Assembly (NCBI GenBank): GCA_050249695.1
Contig: JBFWQA010000002.1
Location: 186,001 to 250,000 of the forward strand
Direction of reading: 5' to 3'
Length of the DNA stretch: 64,000 bases
Origin: JACKJP01 sp050249695
GTDB taxonomy: Bacteria; Pseudomonadota; Alphaproteobacteria; Rhizobiales; Tepidamorphaceae
Of the stretch, positions 48,341-57,171 are shown piece after piece. The position numbers and the translations under genes are program-made. Numbering within the stretch: the first letter of the stretch is position 1; each line of letters opens with the position of its first letter. The notes under the pieces were generated by a model. That model made no database searches. It had not been told where the DNA came from and was given only the letters and a program-made list of their open reading frames with translations.

Positions 48341-49139
48341 CGCGTTTCTCCTGCGCGCCCTTGCCGCCGGCATCGGCATCGCGCTCGTCGCCGGACCGCT
48401 CGGCTGCTTCGTCGTGTGGCGGCGCATGGCGTATTTCGGCGATACGATGGCCCATGCCGGCCTTCTCGGCATCGCCCTCGCCCTGTTGCTCGAGGTCAAC
48501 ATGACGGCCGCCGTCTTCGCGGTGGCGCTTGCGGTGGCCGCGGCGCTGCTCGGGCTGGAGAGACGGGCCGGCCTTTCGGCCGACTCGCTGCTCGGCATCC
48601 TCGCGCATTCGACCCTTTCCATCGGCCTCGTGCTGGTCGCGCTCATGCCATGGGTGAGGACGGACCTGATGGGCTATCTGTTCGGCGACATCCTTTCGGT
48701 CACCGCGAGGGATATCGCGATCATCTGGATCGGCGGCGCGGCAATCCTCATCGTGCTGACATTCATCTGGCGACCGCTGCTCGCCGGCACCGTCAACCGC
48801 GATCTCGCCTTTGCCGAGGGGCTCAACCCCGATCGTTCGCGCATCATCTTCATGCTGCTGCTTGCGCTGATGATTGCGATCGCGATGAAGATCGTCGGAA
48901 TCCTGCTGATCACAGCCCTGCTGATCATCCCGGCCGCGGCGGCCCGTCGCTTCGCGGCCTCGCCGGAGGCGATGGCGGGTCTGGCCGCCGTCGCAGGTTG
49001 CCTTTCGGTCTGCGGCGGCCTTGCCGCCTCGCTCCAGTTCGACACGCCGGCGGGTCCCTCGATCGTCGTCGCGGCGCTTGTCCTTTTCCTGGCAGGCTTT
49101 GCCGCTCGGGGCGGGCTTGCCGAACAGGGGGGCGTCTGA
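48333..49139 (+). CDS. znuB: Zinc ABC transporter permease
   Basis: 268 residues from the ATG at 48333, inside the end of znuC. Hydrophobic throughout with about eight membrane helices, e.g. LAAGIGIALVAGPLGCFVVW; the family segments RRMAYFGDTMAHAGLLGIAL and IAMKIVGILLITALLIIPAA match ABC-3 type metal permeases. It forms the inner membrane channel with ZnuC and takes zinc from ZnuA. Its stop overlaps the zur start by one base. Confidence 0.95.
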   Translation: MTDAFLLRALAAGIGIALVAGPLGCFVVWRRMAYFGDTMAHAGLLGIALALLLEVNMTAAVFAVALAVAAALLGLERRAGLSADSLLGILAHSTLSIGLVLVALMPWVRTDLMGYLFGDILSVTARDIAIIWIGGAAILIVLTFIWRPLLAGTVNRDLAFAEGLNPDRSRIIFMLLLALMIAIAMKIVGILLITALLIIPAAAARRFAASPEAMAGLAAVAGCLSVCGGLAASLQFDTPAGPSIVVAALVLFLAGFAARGGLAEQGGV

Positions 49140-49543
49140 TGAAACTTGCCGGGCCCGCATTGACGCGCAACCAGCAGGCCGTTCTCGATGTGCTGTCGCA
49201 GGCGACCGCTCCGCTCAGCGCCTATGGTATTCTCGACGTGCTGCGCCCGGCGGGCTTTCGCGCGCCGTTGCAGGTCTACCGGGCGCTCGACAAGCTGGTC
49301 GAGACGGGCCTGGCGCACCGGATCGAAAGCATGAACGCCTTCGTCGCCTGCGCCAGCCCCGAGGACATCCATCCCGAGGCCATTGTCTTCATGCTCTGCG
49401 AGAAATGCGGGCAGACGGTCGAAGTCGCCGACCACAAGGTCGCTCACCGCATCGACGAGCTGTGCCGGATGAACGCATTTCACGGCCAGAAACAGACGAT
49501 CGAAATCCGCGGTCTCTGCGCCCGCTGCGCGCAGGCGGCGTGA
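49139..49543 (+). CDS. zur: Fur-family zinc uptake regulator
   Basis: 134 residues from the ATG at 49139, which shares one base with the znuB stop (longer open frames are overlaps with znuB). N-terminal winged helix (LTRNQQAVLDVLSQATAPLS, APLQVYRALDKLVETGLAHR) and a C-terminal dimer domain with two CxxC pairs, MLCEKCGQTV and GLCARCAQAA, for structural zinc. Its place in the znu operon and the Zur-box-like site upstream identify it as Zur, which represses zinc uptake when zinc is ample. It converges on glk with 2 bases between stops. Confidence 0.92.
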   Translation: MKLAGPALTRNQQAVLDVLSQATAPLSAYGILDVLRPAGFRAPLQVYRALDKLVETGLAHRIESMNAFVACASPEDIHPEAIVFMLCEKCGQTVEVADHKVAHRIDELCRMNAFHGQKQTIEIRGLCARCAQAA

Positions 49544-49545
49544 GG

Positions 49546-50484
49546 TCAGTTCCCGCCAATCTCCAGCTGCGACAGGCCGACAAGCGCGGGATCCGGCCGC
49601 GTGACGATGGCGGTCGGAACGCGCGACAGTCTCAAACGCATCTTGCCACCGGCGCCGAATTCCTGGCGGAACAGATCGAGGTCAGCGACCCGGCGCCAGC
49701 CCTCGATGACGCCGCCGACCAGAAAAACGCCGTCCCACACCGCCGAAGCCAGCGCCAGATTGCGCGCGGCGCGGGCGAGCCAGACGGTGAAGCGATGCAG
49801 CGCTTCGGCCGCCGTCCCGTCGGTCGCGGCGGCGGCAAGGACGCCCGCCGAATCGCCGATGGACGGCCGCATTGCGTCACGCTGGCAGATCTTGCGATAG
49901 AGCGCGAGCAAGCCGTATCCGGAGATCACGTCCTCGACCGTGAATTCCGGCCCAAGCAGCGCAAGCTCGTCTTCGCTTTGCGCGCCCAGGGACATGTGAC
50001 CGGCCTCGCCGGGAACGCTGGTCCAGCGCTCCCCGCTCCTGACGACGAGAGCGGCGCCGAAACCCGTTCCGACATTGACCGCCAGCATGCGGCTCGCCGA
50101 GATGCGGTCGAAGCATGGCGGGCCGATGGGCGCGATATCCTCCCGGCCCAGAGCCGGCAGCGCGAGGGCGACGGCCTCAAGATCGTTGAGGATGCGGGCG
50201 GGCGCGCCGCCGATGGATGTCGAAACGGAAGCCTCGCTGATATGCCAATGGGCATTGGTCAGCTGCACGCGGCCGTCGAGCACCGGGCCGGCGGCGCTGA
50301 TGGCGGCCATGGCGCAGCCTTCCGCGCCCCCCGTTCGCGCCAGATAGTCGGCGAGCGCGTCTGAAAAATCGGGAAAATCGCGAACCTTGACGTCGCGCCT
50401 GCCGGCGATCCCGCCCTCGACCTGCGCGCGGGCGAACCGCGCGTTGGTGCCGCCGATATCGGCGATCAGGCGCCAGCCCTTCAC
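49546..50484 (-). CDS. glk: Glucokinase
   Basis: 312 residues of the bacterial glucokinase (Glk/ROK-related) type. The phosphate-1 motif is LIADIGGTNARFARAQ at 6-21, then LAVNVGTGFGAALVV and the glucose-binding EAGHMSLGAQSEDE. It phosphorylates glucose with ATP. The stop of otsA gives way to this gene with an ATGA overlap (50481-50484), so glucokinase belongs to the trehalose operon otsB-GH15-otsA-glk and can return glucose released from trehalose or glucans to the pool. Confidence 0.92.
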   Translation of the reverse strand: MKGWRLIADIGGTNARFARAQVEGGIAGRRDVKVRDFPDFSDALADYLARTGGAEGCAMAAISAAGPVLDGRVQLTNAHWHISEASVSTSIGGAPARILNDLEAVALALPALGREDIAPIGPPCFDRISASRMLAVNVGTGFGAALVVRSGERWTSVPGEAGHMSLGAQSEDELALLGPEFTVEDVISGYGLLALYRKICQRDAMRPSIGDSAGVLAAAATDGTAAEALHRFTVWLARAARNLALASAVWDGVFLVGGVIEGWRRVADLDLFRQEFGAGGKMRLRLSRVPTAIVTRPDPALVGLSQLEIGGN

Positions 50485-51866
50485 GCAGCCGGCCCCGGCG
50501 GCACGGCGTCCAGCGCCTGCAGGAAATCGTCCTGCCAGCTTTTCGCATCATATCGGCGGATGCGCTTCATCAGCGCGGCATTGCGGTTGCGACGCTCTTC
50601 CAGGGGCATGGTGATCGCCGTCTGCATGGCCGCCGCGACTTCGTCGATATGGTAGGGATTGACGATCAGCGCCTCTTCCAGCTCCTCCGCCGCGCCGGCG
50701 AAACGGGAGAGGACGAGGGCGCCGGGATCGGATTCGTCCTGGGCGGCGATGAATTCCTTCGCCACCAGATTCATGCCGTCGCGCAGCGGCGTGACCAGCC
50801 CGACCTGGCTGCCGCGGAAAATGGCCGCGAGCGTCGCGCGCGGCACGCTGCGGTGAATATATTGCAGCGGCGTCCAGTCGAACTCGCCGAAGCGGCCGTT
50901 GATCGAGCCCGCCAGCGCCTCGAGTTCCATACGGATATCGGCATAAGCCTCGACATCCTCGCGCGTCGGCGGCGCGATCTGCAGAAAACTGACCCGGCGA
51001 TGGTTCTCCGGGTAGAGTTCGAGCAGCCGTTCGAAAGCACGCAGTCGATCCGGGAGACCCTTGGAATAGTCGAGCCGGTCGACCCCGACGATATGGCTGC
51101 CGGCAGGCTGATGGCGCTTCAGCCTTTCGATCTCCTCCGTCGCCTCGCGTGTCGCGGCCATCGCGGCGAACGCGTCGACATCGATGCCGATCGGGAAGCG
51201 GCGCGCCGTGACGGTGCGGCCAAAGGCCGTCATCCGGCCATCGGGCCCCGCTTCGCCGCCATGGGCCAGCACATGGCGCTCGAAATTGGCGACGTCGGCA
51301 TGGGTCTGGAAGCCGACGAGATCGTATGAAAAGAGCGTGCGCAGCAGCCATTCATATTCCGGCGCCGCGGCCAGAACGTCGGGCGGGGGAAAAGGAATGT
51401 GGAGAAAGAAACCCATCTTGTGGGGCAGGCCGCGCTGGCGCAATTCGGCGGCCAGGGGGATCAGGTGATAGTCATGCACCCAGATGACGTCGTCGGGCTT
51501 CAGGAGCGGGCGCAGCGCGTCGGCGAATTTGGAGTTGACCCGCCGATATCCTTTCAGATCGCCCTTGTGGAATTTCGCCAGATCCAGCCGGTAATGCAGT
51601 ATCGGCCAGAGCATCGAATTGGAAAAGCCGAGATAGTATTCATCGTAGTCCTTCTGGGTGAGCGGAAGCGTCACCGTGGTGACCGGGCCGTCCTGATGCA
51701 CGGTCGGCGGCACGCGTCGCGGCTGCGCCGTGACATTGCCGTCCCATCCGAACCACAGGCCGCCGCGCTCATTCAGCGCGTCGCCGACCGCGACCGCCAG
51801 GCCTCCGCTCTGGCTGCCCCGCGAGATGTCGGCAACCCGGTTGGAGACCACGACGAGCCTGGTCAT
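50481..51866 (-). CDS. otsA: Trehalose-6-phosphate synthase
   Basis: 461 residues, GT20 family, full length. It joins UDP-glucose and glucose-6-phosphate. Conserved parts are the start LVVVSNRVADISRGSQSGGL, WVHDYHLIPLAAELRQRG, FFLHIPFPPPDVL, GVDRLDYSKGLPDRLRAFER and LVTPLRDGMNLVAKEF with EFIAAQDE. It overlaps both neighbours by 4 bases (GH15 before, glk after). Confidence 0.96.
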   Translation of the reverse strand: MTRLVVVSNRVADISRGSQSGGLAVAVGDALNERGGLWFGWDGNVTAQPRRVPPTVHQDGPVTTVTLPLTQKDYDEYYLGFSNSMLWPILHYRLDLAKFHKGDLKGYRRVNSKFADALRPLLKPDDVIWVHDYHLIPLAAELRQRGLPHKMGFFLHIPFPPPDVLAAAPEYEWLLRTLFSYDLVGFQTHADVANFERHVLAHGGEAGPDGRMTAFGRTVTARRFPIGIDVDAFAAMAATREATEEIERLKRHQPAGSHIVGVDRLDYSKGLPDRLRAFERLLELYPENHRRVSFLQIAPPTREDVEAYADIRMELEALAGSINGRFGEFDWTPLQYIHRSVPRATLAAIFRGSQVGLVTPLRDGMNLVAKEFIAAQDESDPGALVLSRFAGAAEELEEALIVNPYHIDEVAAAMQTAITMPLEERRNRNAALMKRIRRYDAKSWQDDFLQALDAVPPGPAA

Positions 51867-53647
51867 ACCACCGCGTCCCAGGACCTCGACAGCCGGATCG
51901 CGCCGTTGATGATGCCGACCATCGAATAGGTCTGCGGGAAGTTGCCCCAGAGTTCACCCGTCACGGGATCGGTATCCTCCGACAGCAGGCCGAGATGGTT
52001 GCGGCTTTTCAGCATCGCTTCGAAAATCTCCCGCGCCTCCTCCATGCGCCCTATCCTTGCCAATGCATCGAGGCGCCAGAAGGTGCAGATGTTGAAAGCG
52101 GTCTCGGGCCGGCCGAAATCGTCCTCCGCCTCATACCGCATGGTGTGCGGCCCGCGGCCCAGCACGGCCTCGACCTGTTCGACGGTGGACACGAAACGCG
52201 GATCCTTCGGATCGATGAAGCCCACTTCGGACATGAGAAGAACGCTGGCATCCATGCTGCTGCCGCCGAAACTCTCCACGAACGCCTTTCGTTCCTCGCT
52301 CCAGGCTTCGGCGAGGATGCGCTTCTTGATGATGTCGGCGCGTTCGCGCCAGTGGATCGCGCTCGGCGCAATGCCGAGATGGGCGGCGATATGGGCGAGG
52401 CGGTCGCAAGCCGCCCAGCACATCAGCGACGAGGAAGTGTGAATGCGGGCGCGGGAGCGGTATTCCCAGATGCCCGCATCGGGCTGGTCATGGAGCGCGA
52501 AGGCGCGGTCGCCCATCTGTTCGAGCCGCCGGAAATCCTCCTCGCCGGGGCGCATCAGCAGCCGGGTGTCGAAGAAGGCCTGAGAGACGCCGAGGATGAC
52601 CTGCCCGTAGACGTCATGCTGGAAATGCTCGTAAGCCTGATTGCCGCGCCGGACCGGCCCCATGCCGCGATAGCCTGGAAGACTCGGCACCGCACTTTCC
52701 ACGAGCGCCGACTGCAGGCCGACCGAATAGACCGGCTGCAAATGGTCGCCCCCGGCGCCGGCAACGATATTCATCAGCCAGTGGAAATAATTCTCCATGG
52801 CGCCGACGGAGGCCAGACTGTTGAGCGCGCGAACGACGAAGAAGGCGTCGCGGATCCAGCAATAGCGATAGTCCCAGTTGCGGCCGCTGCCGGGCGCCTC
52901 GGGGATGGAGGTCGTCATCGCCGCGACGATGGCGCCCGTCTGCTCGTAAGTGCACATCTTCAGCGTGATGGCGGCACGGATCACCGCCTCCTGCCAGTCG
53001 AGCGGCAGGGCGAGCCGGCGCGACCAGCCACGCCAGTAGTCGACGGTCTGCTCCTCGAACTCGCGCGCGGTTTCCTTGACCCCGCCGGTCAGCGTCTCGT
53101 CGGGGCCGAGAATGAAATCGAGCGGCCCGTCGAGATTGAATACGGTGTCTTCCAGCAGGAAATCGATCGGCGCGTCGGTATTGAGGCGGAGCGTCAAATC
53201 CTCGCCGACATAGCGGATGTGGTTGGAGCCATAGGTGATGTGCGGTTCGGCCGCGCCGTACTCGAAGCGTGGCCTCAGCCGGATGCGGACGCGTGGCGTG
53301 CCCGACAGCGGCATGATCCGGCGCACCAGGGTCTGCGGTCTGAAGACGCGGCCGCGCGAGAAGAAACGCGGGGCACAGTCGGTGATCTCAAGGGAGCCCG
53401 CAGGGGAATGGAGCCGCGTTCTCAAGACGCCGGTGTTGGCGACATATTCCTGATCGGTCGCAGTCAGATCCTCGAGTTCGACCGCGAACAGGCCCTCGCG
53501 CGCGCTATCGCCGGAACCGTTCAACAATGCGTGGAACACCGGTTCGCCGTCGAATCGCGGCAGGCACCACCAGACGATGTCGCCCTTCCGGTCGATCAGC
53601 GCGCTGATCGAGCAATTGCCGATGATGCCGAGTTCAAGACTGCTCAC
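51863..53647 (-). CDS. Glycoside hydrolase family 15 protein (glucoamylase/trehalase-like)
   Basis: 594 residues. It has the N-terminal beta domain start LELGIIGNCSISALIDRKGD and the (alpha/alpha)6 barrel with GRNWDYRYCWIRDAFFVVRA, a hallmark of bacterial GH15 proteins, and DPVTGELWGNFPQTYSMVGI near the end. No signal peptide, so it is cytoplasmic. Members hydrolyse alpha-glucans or, in actinobacteria, trehalose. Lying between otsB and otsA in a coupled operon suggests a part in trehalose or glycogen turnover; substrate is not settled by sequence. Confidence 0.88.
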   Translation of the reverse strand: MSSLELGIIGNCSISALIDRKGDIVWWCLPRFDGEPVFHALLNGSGDSAREGLFAVELEDLTATDQEYVANTGVLRTRLHSPAGSLEITDCAPRFFSRGRVFRPQTLVRRIMPLSGTPRVRIRLRPRFEYGAAEPHITYGSNHIRYVGEDLTLRLNTDAPIDFLLEDTVFNLDGPLDFILGPDETLTGGVKETAREFEEQTVDYWRGWSRRLALPLDWQEAVIRAAITLKMCTYEQTGAIVAAMTTSIPEAPGSGRNWDYRYCWIRDAFFVVRALNSLASVGAMENYFHWLMNIVAGAGGDHLQPVYSVGLQSALVESAVPSLPGYRGMGPVRRGNQAYEHFQHDVYGQVILGVSQAFFDTRLLMRPGEEDFRRLEQMGDRAFALHDQPDAGIWEYRSRARIHTSSSLMCWAACDRLAHIAAHLGIAPSAIHWRERADIIKKRILAEAWSEERKAFVESFGGSSMDASVLLMSEVGFIDPKDPRFVSTVEQVEAVLGRGPHTMRYEAEDDFGRPETAFNICTFWRLDALARIGRMEEAREIFEAMLKSRNHLGLLSEDTDPVTGELWGNFPQTYSMVGIINGAIRLSRSWDAVV

Positions 53648-54414
53648 GCGCCGTTCGCCCTTTCCAGGTTATCCGTAATGGTCTCCAGCCAGCCGAGAAA
53701 GTCCACGATCGTCTCCACACGGTATTTCGCCGACGTCGCGCCCGGGCCGACCTTTATGCTAATCCCGCCGCGCCGGTTCACCGCGGCGAAAGCGTCCTCG
53801 TCGGTCACGTCGTCGCCGGCGAAGAGAGGAACGCGGCCGGCGAAAGGGGGTTCACCGAGGAATTCGCCTATGGCGTCGCCCTTGTTGCTGGAACCGGCCT
53901 TGGCTTCGATGACCATCTTCCCCCGCAGGATGTGGATGCCGCTCAGATCCGCCGTTGCGTCATCGACCGCTTTGACGCAGGCGTCCTCCAATTCAGGACG
54001 GGCGCGGTAGTGCAGGGCGAGCGAACTGCGCTTGCGCTCCAGCAGGAGCCCCTTGTTCCCGACTATCAACGCGTCGAGCCGGTTGGCGACGGTTTCCAGA
54101 TGAACCGCGTTGACGGGTATCCGGCGCATCGTGCCGCCATGGCTGCGCCGCTCAAGCCCGTGCACACCGGCGACGGGCAGGTGAAGCGGGGCGAGAAAGC
54201 TGTCGATATCGCTGATGTTGCGACCCGTGACCACGGCCACCGCGCCGGAGAGCGCCACGCTCAGGCGCTCCATCATGCGCCGGGTGGCCGGTGCGACGAC
54301 GACCTGCTCGGGACGTTCGGCGATCTCAACCAGCGTACCGTCAAAATCCAGGAACACCGCCATATTCGACGGATCGATCGAATGCGGCGGCAGGGTTGAA
54401 AGCTGTTCGCTCAT
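53644..54414 (-). CDS. otsB: Trehalose-6-phosphate phosphatase
   Basis: 256 residues of the HAD superfamily. The nucleophile motif is FLDFDGTLVEI (about 21-31), followed by AVVTGRNISDIDSFLAPLHL and the C-terminal acidic motif LFAGDDVTDEDAFAAV. It releases free trehalose, a stress protectant. First gene of the operon otsB-GH15-otsA-glk, with a 4-base overlap to the GH15 gene. The 122 bases before it (54415-54536) separate it from the CoA-transferase genes; I see no clear promoter there. Confidence 0.95.
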   Translation of the reverse strand: MSEQLSTLPPHSIDPSNMAVFLDFDGTLVEIAERPEQVVVAPATRRMMERLSVALSGAVAVVTGRNISDIDSFLAPLHLPVAGVHGLERRSHGGTMRRIPVNAVHLETVANRLDALIVGNKGLLLERKRSSLALHYRARPELEDACVKAVDDATADLSGIHILRGKMVIEAKAGSSNKGDAIGEFLGEPPFAGRVPLFAGDDVTDEDAFAAVNRRGGISIKVGPGATSAKYRVETIVDFLGWLETITDNLERANGA

Positions 54415-54536
54415 GCGTCGGTTTCGGGCTGACTATCGGGCGGATGGGTACGATGCTGAACAGCGCTCGCGCCTGAAACGATAGCCAATCGGACCTGGTA
54501 TGGCCACCCGCCTGCGGCGAAAGGACCCGGAAGGGA

Positions 54537-55316
54537 TCAGGAGGAGCCCGAATGCGCCGCGGCGGTGCGCGCCTTCAGGTCGCGAAGCGTGCCGATTTCC
54601 AGTGCGGTCGGCGCCGGCGTCTCCTCAAGAGTGTCGGCGAACTTCACCTTCCAGCCGCAGGTCTGCTGAACCTCTTCGCGCGTGACGCCGGGGTGAAGCG
54701 AGACGACGGTGAACTCCTTCGTCTCGGGATCGGGCTTCCAGATCGCAAGATCGGTGATGAGCAGGCTCGGCCCCGTGGTGGTGATGCCGAGGCGCGAACG
54801 GTGATCGCCGCCCTCGCCATGGCCGAAGGAGGTGAAGAAGTCGATCTTCTCCACCAGCGCCCGGCGGCTCTGCTTGCAGGTGATGTAGATCTCGCCGCAG
54901 GAGGTGGCGATCTCGGGCGCGCCGCCGCCGCCGGGCAGGCGCGTCGAGGGGTTATGATAATCGCCGATGACAGTCGTGTTGATATTGCCGAACCGGTCGA
55001 GCTGCGCGGCGCCGAGGAAGCCGATGGTGATGCGCCCGCCCTGCAGCCAGTAGCGGAACATCTCCGGCACTGAAACCGTCGTGACGGCGGTATCGCACAG
55101 CTCGCCGTCCCCGATGGACAGCGGCAGCACGTCGGGCGCGGTGCCGATCGTGCCGCTTTCATAGATGAGGGTGATGTCGGGGGCATGCGTCAGTCGCGCC
55201 ACGTTGCACGCGGCCGACGGCGCGCCGATGCCGACGAAGCAGACATCGCTCGACGACAGGGCGCGGGACGCCGCGATCGTCATCATCTCGTCGGGAGTGA
55301 AGGCAGCGTCGGACAT
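54537..55316 (-). CDS. catJ: 3-oxoadipate CoA-transferase subunit B, CatJ/GctB type
   Basis: 259 residues of the CoA-transferase family I beta subunits. It has the catalytic glutamate region LIYESGTIG and the blocks LPLSIGDGELCDTA, FRYWLQGGRITIGFLGAAQL, DRFGNINTTVIGDYHNP and FGHGEGGDHRSRLG. From memory these fit CatJ, the beta subunit of the 3-oxoadipate:succinyl-CoA transferase of Pseudomonas knackmussii, better than classic PcaJ. It would activate 3-oxoadipate made by the pcaDCB products. Glutaconate or steroid-ring (IpdB) CoA-transferases are the alternatives. It begins directly after subunit A. Confidence 0.72.
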   Translation of the reverse strand: MSDAAFTPDEMMTIAASRALSSSDVCFVGIGAPSAACNVARLTHAPDITLIYESGTIGTAPDVLPLSIGDGELCDTAVTTVSVPEMFRYWLQGGRITIGFLGAAQLDRFGNINTTVIGDYHNPSTRLPGGGGAPEIATSCGEIYITCKQSRRALVEKIDFFTSFGHGEGGDHRSRLGITTTGPSLLITDLAIWKPDPETKEFTVVSLHPGVTREEVQQTCGWKVKFADTLEETPAPTALEIGTLRDLKARTAAAHSGSS

Positions 55317-56168
55317 TCAAGCCCTCCTCAGATGAGCGACACGCTCGTTGAAGTCGCCGGGCGCCGCATCCAGCACGTTGGCTTTCATCCACGCGGCGAA
55401 GGTGTCGCGGTCCGCGGCGATGCTGTCCCACTCGATATAGCTGGCGTTGTCGCGGTCGTAATAGCCGTGCGCATAGGAGGGATGCGCGCCGCCGGGAACC
55501 ACCGCGATGGCGGTTATCGTCCAGTTCGGCAGCACGCAGGCATTGGTGTGTGTGTCGAGATCGTCGACGATCTCCTCGACCGTGACGACGGCGCGCTTGG
55601 CCGCAAGCACGGCTTCCTTCTGGATGCCGATGATGCCTTCCACCAGGACATTGCCCTTGCGGTCCGCCTTCTGGGCGTGGACGAAGCTGACATCGGGCCG
55701 GATGGAGGGTACGGCGGCGAGCTTCTCCCCGGTGAAGGGGCAGGTGATGGAGCGTATGTTCGGATTGACCTCGGCAAGGCCCGCGCCGCGATAGCCGCGG
55801 AAGACCGCGAGCGGCAGGCCGGCCGCGCCCGCCTCATAGGCATTGGCCATCGCGGCGTGGCTGTGTTCCTCGATCTCTGGCCGGTTGGGCCAGCCGTTCT
55901 CCACCGCGTCGCGCAGCCGCCGCAGCAGGCCGACGCCCGGATTGCCGGCATAGGAGAAGATCAGCTTCCTCGCCATCCCCATGCCGATCATCTGGTCGTA
56001 GACGAGGTCGGGCGTCATGCGCACGAGGGTAAGATCCCGGAAGCCCTGGCGGATGGCCTCATGGGCGGCCGCGTGGGGAATGAGATGGGTGAAACCCTCG
56101 AATGCGGCGACGTCGCCATCGTGGAGATTTTCGCGAACGGCATCCGCGAGGGGCAGGAACGTCGCCAT
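55317..56168 (-). CDS. catI: 3-oxoadipate CoA-transferase subunit A, CatI/GctA type
   Basis: 283 residues from the ATG at 56168 (AAAAGG upstream); an in-frame TTG at 56189 is less likely. Conserved blocks: VAAFEGFTHLIPHAAAHEAI, LTLVRMTPDLVYDQMIG, FSYAGNPGVGLLRRLRDAVE, RPDVSFVHAQKADRKGNVLV and VTVEEIVDDLDTHTNACVLP, and GGAHPSYAHGYYDRDN near the C-terminus, all as in CatI-like subunits. With subunit B it would give 3-oxoadipyl-CoA. No thiolase (pcaF) is nearby. Divergent from the enoyl-CoA hydratase gene, 95 bases between starts. Confidence 0.74.
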   Translation of the reverse strand: MATFLPLADAVRENLHDGDVAAFEGFTHLIPHAAAHEAIRQGFRDLTLVRMTPDLVYDQMIGMGMARKLIFSYAGNPGVGLLRRLRDAVENGWPNRPEIEEHSHAAMANAYEAGAAGLPLAVFRGYRGAGLAEVNPNIRSITCPFTGEKLAAVPSIRPDVSFVHAQKADRKGNVLVEGIIGIQKEAVLAAKRAVVTVEEIVDDLDTHTNACVLPNWTITAIAVVPGGAHPSYAHGYYDRDNASYIEWDSIAADRDTFAAWMKANVLDAAPGDFNERVAHLRRA

Positions 56169-56263
56169 GGGAACCTTTTGACTTCTCAACCAGAGGCATG
56201 ACTGTTTACGACAAGCAGCAAGAGGTGAAAAGGGTCAGGCCGGCATATGCGGAGAAGCGACAG

Positions 56264-57061
56264 ATGACATTCGAGAGCCTTCAGTACGACGTTCGCGATC
56301 ATATGGCGATCCTGCGGATGAACCGGCCGGAAAGCCGAAACGCGCTCGGCGGGACGCTGCGGCAGGACCTGATCGACGGCTTCGCGCAAGCCGAAGCTGA
56401 CCGCGATGTGCGCGTGATCGTCCTGACCGGCGCCGGCAAGGCGTTCTGCGCCGGCGGCGACCTGAAGGATTTCAACCGGAATTTCGAACAGGGCGTCGAA
56501 AAGCCGATCGAGGAAAAATACGCGCCCCGGCGCGACCTGATCGTCCGGTCCATCTTCGAGGCCGGCAAGCCGGTGATCGCCGCCGTCAACGGAGCCGCCG
56601 CCGGCGCCGGCATGAACATCGCCCTCGCCGCCGACATCCGCTACGCGTCAACGACGGCCGTCTTCTCTCAATCTTTCGTGAAACGCGGGGTGCACCCCGA
56701 TTTCGGCGGCACCTATTTCCTTCCCCGGATCGTGGGCGCTGCGCGGGCGGCGGAAATGATCTTCACCGGCGACCTGATCGACGCTGAGGAAGCGCTGCGG
56801 CTCGGCATCGTCTCCAGGCTCTTGGAACCGGAGGCGCTGATGGAGGCGGCGCTGGACCTTGCCCGCCGGATCGCCGCCGGGCCGCCCGTCGCTATCAGGC
56901 TGGCGAAAAAGAACCTGCGCCTCAACGCCGATGCCTCAAACCTGCAGGAGGCGCTCGACCGGGAAACGGCGGCGCAGAATCTCTGCTTCGACACGCAGGA
57001 CGCGCGCGAGGGCATGAAGGCGTTCGTGGAGAAGCGGGAGCCTGTCTTCAGGGGCGAGTGA
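56264..57061 (+). CDS. Enoyl-CoA hydratase/isomerase family protein
   Basis: 265 residues from the ATG at 56264, chosen for GGAGAAG 7-12 bases upstream; earlier in-frame starts (56198, 56102) lack a site. Crotonase fold with the first oxyanion-hole segment GAGKAFCAGGDLKDFN and the second AAVNGAAAGAGMNIALAADI, then GGTYFLPRIVGAARAAEMIF. Likely acts on an unsaturated acyl-CoA; the substrate is unknown. The adjoining CoA-transferase and later acyl-CoA genes suggest aromatic or fatty acid catabolism. Confidence 0.88.
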   Translation: MTFESLQYDVRDHMAILRMNRPESRNALGGTLRQDLIDGFAQAEADRDVRVIVLTGAGKAFCAGGDLKDFNRNFEQGVEKPIEEKYAPRRDLIVRSIFEAGKPVIAAVNGAAAGAGMNIALAADIRYASTTAVFSQSFVKRGVHPDFGGTYFLPRIVGAARAAEMIFTGDLIDAEEALRLGIVSRLLEPEALMEAALDLARRIAAGPPVAIRLAKKNLRLNADASNLQEALDRETAAQNLCFDTQDAREGMKAFVEKREPVFRGE

Positions 57062-57171
57062 CGGCTCGCCGATCACCCCTATCTCAAAAGAAATTGATTA
57101 GGCGCCGGCGCATCGCCTGCTGTTAGGTCCGGTACATCCATCGACGCAGTCGGGCAGTGGAAGGAAGAGGC

